Below, piece by piece: positions 62,989-64,000 of a stretch of DNA of 64,000 nt. Both the position numbers and the translations under genes were made by a program. Source of the DNA: Staphylococcus hominis subsp. hominis (GTDB lineage: Bacteria > Bacillota > Bacilli > Staphylococcales > Staphylococcaceae); contig NZ_PPQE01000025.1 in the NCBI RefSeq assembly GCF_002901845.1, positions 821,676 through 885,675 of the forward strand, read 5' to 3'. The notes beneath the pieces are model-generated. The model was not told the DNA's origin and searched no databases. It saw only the letters and a program-made list of their open reading frames with translations. The first letter of the stretch is position 1. Each line of letters begins with the position of its first letter.

Positions 62989-63706
62989 GATTTAACACCC
63001 ACTTTTCTTTATTAAATCGATTTTCTGCTATTTCACTTTGGATGTCGTTAAATGTATTTTCATCAATAGAATAAAACTTAATATAATCCCCCGCTTGATA
63101 TAAAGACATTTCATCGTCGTTGATATCAAATACTTTTAATGGTGTTCTTCCAATAATTTGCCAACCACCTGGTGAATCAGAAGGATATAAACCAGTTTGA
63201 TTATTTGCTATTCCTACTGAACCTGCGTCAATTTTGACTCTAGGTTCATCTCGACGTGGAGTATGTAAACGAGAATCCAATCCACCTAAAAATGGAAAAC
63301 CAGGCATAAAACCTAACATGTAAACGAGATATTCATTTTGAGTATGGATTCGAATGACTTCATCAGTAGTTAGTTTGTTATGTTTAGCTACATATGGTAA
63401 ATCAGGTCCGACTTCTAAATTATATAATACTGGAATATGTATGATCGTTTTATCTGAAATATCTTTAGCATGTTCACCATTTAACTGTTTTAAATCTAAT
63501 ATATCTATTAATTGCTTAAAATTAAGCTTTATATTATCAAAATTTATCATAATTGCTCTATATGACGGTATCACATCTTTGATACCATCTATTCTTTTAG
63601 CGTGTATATGTTTAGTAACGGATTCAACATCTCTGTAATTACTTTCAGATATTTCTTCTTTAAAATAAAGCGCAATTGATTGTTCATTAATAATCTTTAT
63701 TTCCAA
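62978..63706 (-). CDS. pxpB: 5-oxoprolinase subunit B (KipI / AHS1 family)
   Basis: 242-aa AHS1-domain protein homologous to B. subtilis KipI and to part of urea carboxylase. Characteristic are IPVLYN near 112, YMLGFMPGFPFLGGL near 150, HTPRRDEPR and GSVGIANNQTGLYPSDSPGGW. It starts with TTG, 10 nt after GGAGG. In B. subtilis KipI also inhibits the sporulation kinase KinA; staphylococci do not sporulate, so the oxoprolinase role fits better. First gene of the six-gene operon. Confidence 0.93.
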   Translation of the reverse strand: MEIKIINEQSIALYFKEEISESNYRDVESVTKHIHAKRIDGIKDVIPSYRAIMINFDNIKLNFKQLIDILDLKQLNGEHAKDISDKTIIHIPVLYNLEVGPDLPYVAKHNKLTTDEVIRIHTQNEYLVYMLGFMPGFPFLGGLDSRLHTPRRDEPRVKIDAGSVGIANNQTGLYPSDSPGGWQIIGRTPLKVFDINDDEMSLYQAGDYIKFYSIDENTFNDIQSEIAENRFNKEKWVLNHVD

Positions 63707-64000
63707 AGATGATGGTCCTCCTTCGATTATAAATAACGTATTTCATTTTATATATTAGTAATATAAAATATCCACGTATTCATAGTAGTTTAATATGTCT
63801 TTCAAATAGACAATAATAAAAGAAGGTAAGTAATGCATTAATGTAATCGCTTACCCCCTTTCAGTACAAGATATTTATATAATTTGTCTACATTGTTATT
63901 TAAGCATATATTTATATTTTTGTCATGTGAAAGTTCTAAAAATTAAATGAATGTACTTGCTTATATCTAATTTATAGTTAAATAATTATAAATATTTAAC
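63707..64000. other. Upstream region of the pxp operon, no gene seen
   Basis: 294 bp of AT-rich sequence to the window edge. It holds the SD of pxpB, a cre-like site at 63841 and an imperfect inverted repeat (GGTAAG / CTTACC, 63826-63855) followed on the minus strand by TTCTTTTATT, which might terminate a gene beyond the edge. I could not place the operon promoter with confidence. Confidence 0.5.
63841..63856. promoter_or_regulatory. Candidate CcpA cre site
   Basis: ATGTAATCGCTTACCC matches 14 of 16 positions of the cre consensus WTGNAANCGNWNNCWW as I recall it. It is about 135 bp upstream of pxpB, compatible with carbon catabolite control of 5-oxoproline use. It overlaps an imperfect inverted repeat, so it could also be part of a terminator stem. 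Confidence 0.45.

Overview
This 64 kb window is core chromosome of a low-GC Firmicute, almost certainly a Staphylococcus. The predicted proteins (SigA, SodA, PBP3, LepA, DnaK, Zur, GcvPA/PB) look closely related to, but not the same as, their S. aureus counterparts as I remember them, so a coagulase-negative species is likely. I cannot name the species without a database. I see no prophage, insertion sequence, CRISPR array, tRNA or rRNA. Nearly every gene is on the minus strand. The exceptions are the 5'-truncated rhodanese gene at the left edge, glyS and rpsT.

Layout, left to right in + coordinates (minus-strand operons are transcribed right to left). (1) 1-4.6 kb: a rhodanese fragment, then the glycine cleavage genes gcvT-gcvPA-gcvPB behind a glycine riboswitch. 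(2) 4.5-8.7 kb: aroK and the competence pilus operon comGA-GF plus a small comGG-position ORF. (3) 8.7-13.2 kb: a metallo-hydrolase, a thiamine-binding-type protein, glucokinase, yqgQ, a rhomboid protease with TPRs, 5-formyl-THF cyclo-ligase and rpmG. (4) 13.3-19.5 kb: pbp3, sodA, the zinc-uptake operon znuC-znuB-zur with a Zur box, and nfo. (5) 19.5-27.4 kb: cshB, a Nif3-like gene, trmK, rpoD, dnaG, yqfL/ppsR and ccpN. (6) 27.5-29.2 kb: a glycyl T-box and glyS on the + strand. (7) 29.2-36.1 kb: recO, era, cdd, dgkA, ybeY, phoH, the flotillin operon and rpsU. (8) 36.2-45.3 kb: the heat-shock operon hrcA-grpE-dnaK-dnaJ-prmA-rsmE-mtaB with CIRCE and CtsR sites, preceded by hemW. (9) 45.4-52.3 kb: lepA, rpsT, holA and the comE operon. 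(10) 52.3-58.0 kb: a ribosome-assembly and NAD/shikimate run (methyltransferase, rsfS, yqeK, nadD, yhbY, aroE, yqeH, yqeG) and mtnN. (11) 58.2-63.7 kb: pxpB-pxpC-accB-accC-pxpA and an atypical NRAMP-fold transporter.

Most of this is ordinary and conserved. Five things deserve a second look. First, the two competence operons (comG and comE) each start with a TTG codon and sit behind a perfect or near-perfect inverted repeat. That repeat holds the Shine-Dalgarno sequence in one arm, has a 10-nt loop in both cases, and shares the motif CGTTTATA. Second, ccpN has no ATG, GTG or TTG that would include its DNA-binding domain; a strong SD precedes an ATA codon. Third, dgkA can only be full length from an ATT codon overlapping the ybeY stop. 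Fourth, the 5-oxoprolinase operon also holds biotin carboxylase and BCCP genes, so together it carries all the domains of a urea carboxylase as separate genes, plus a transporter lacking the NRAMP metal motifs. Fifth, a terminator-like hairpin lies inside the start of rsmE.
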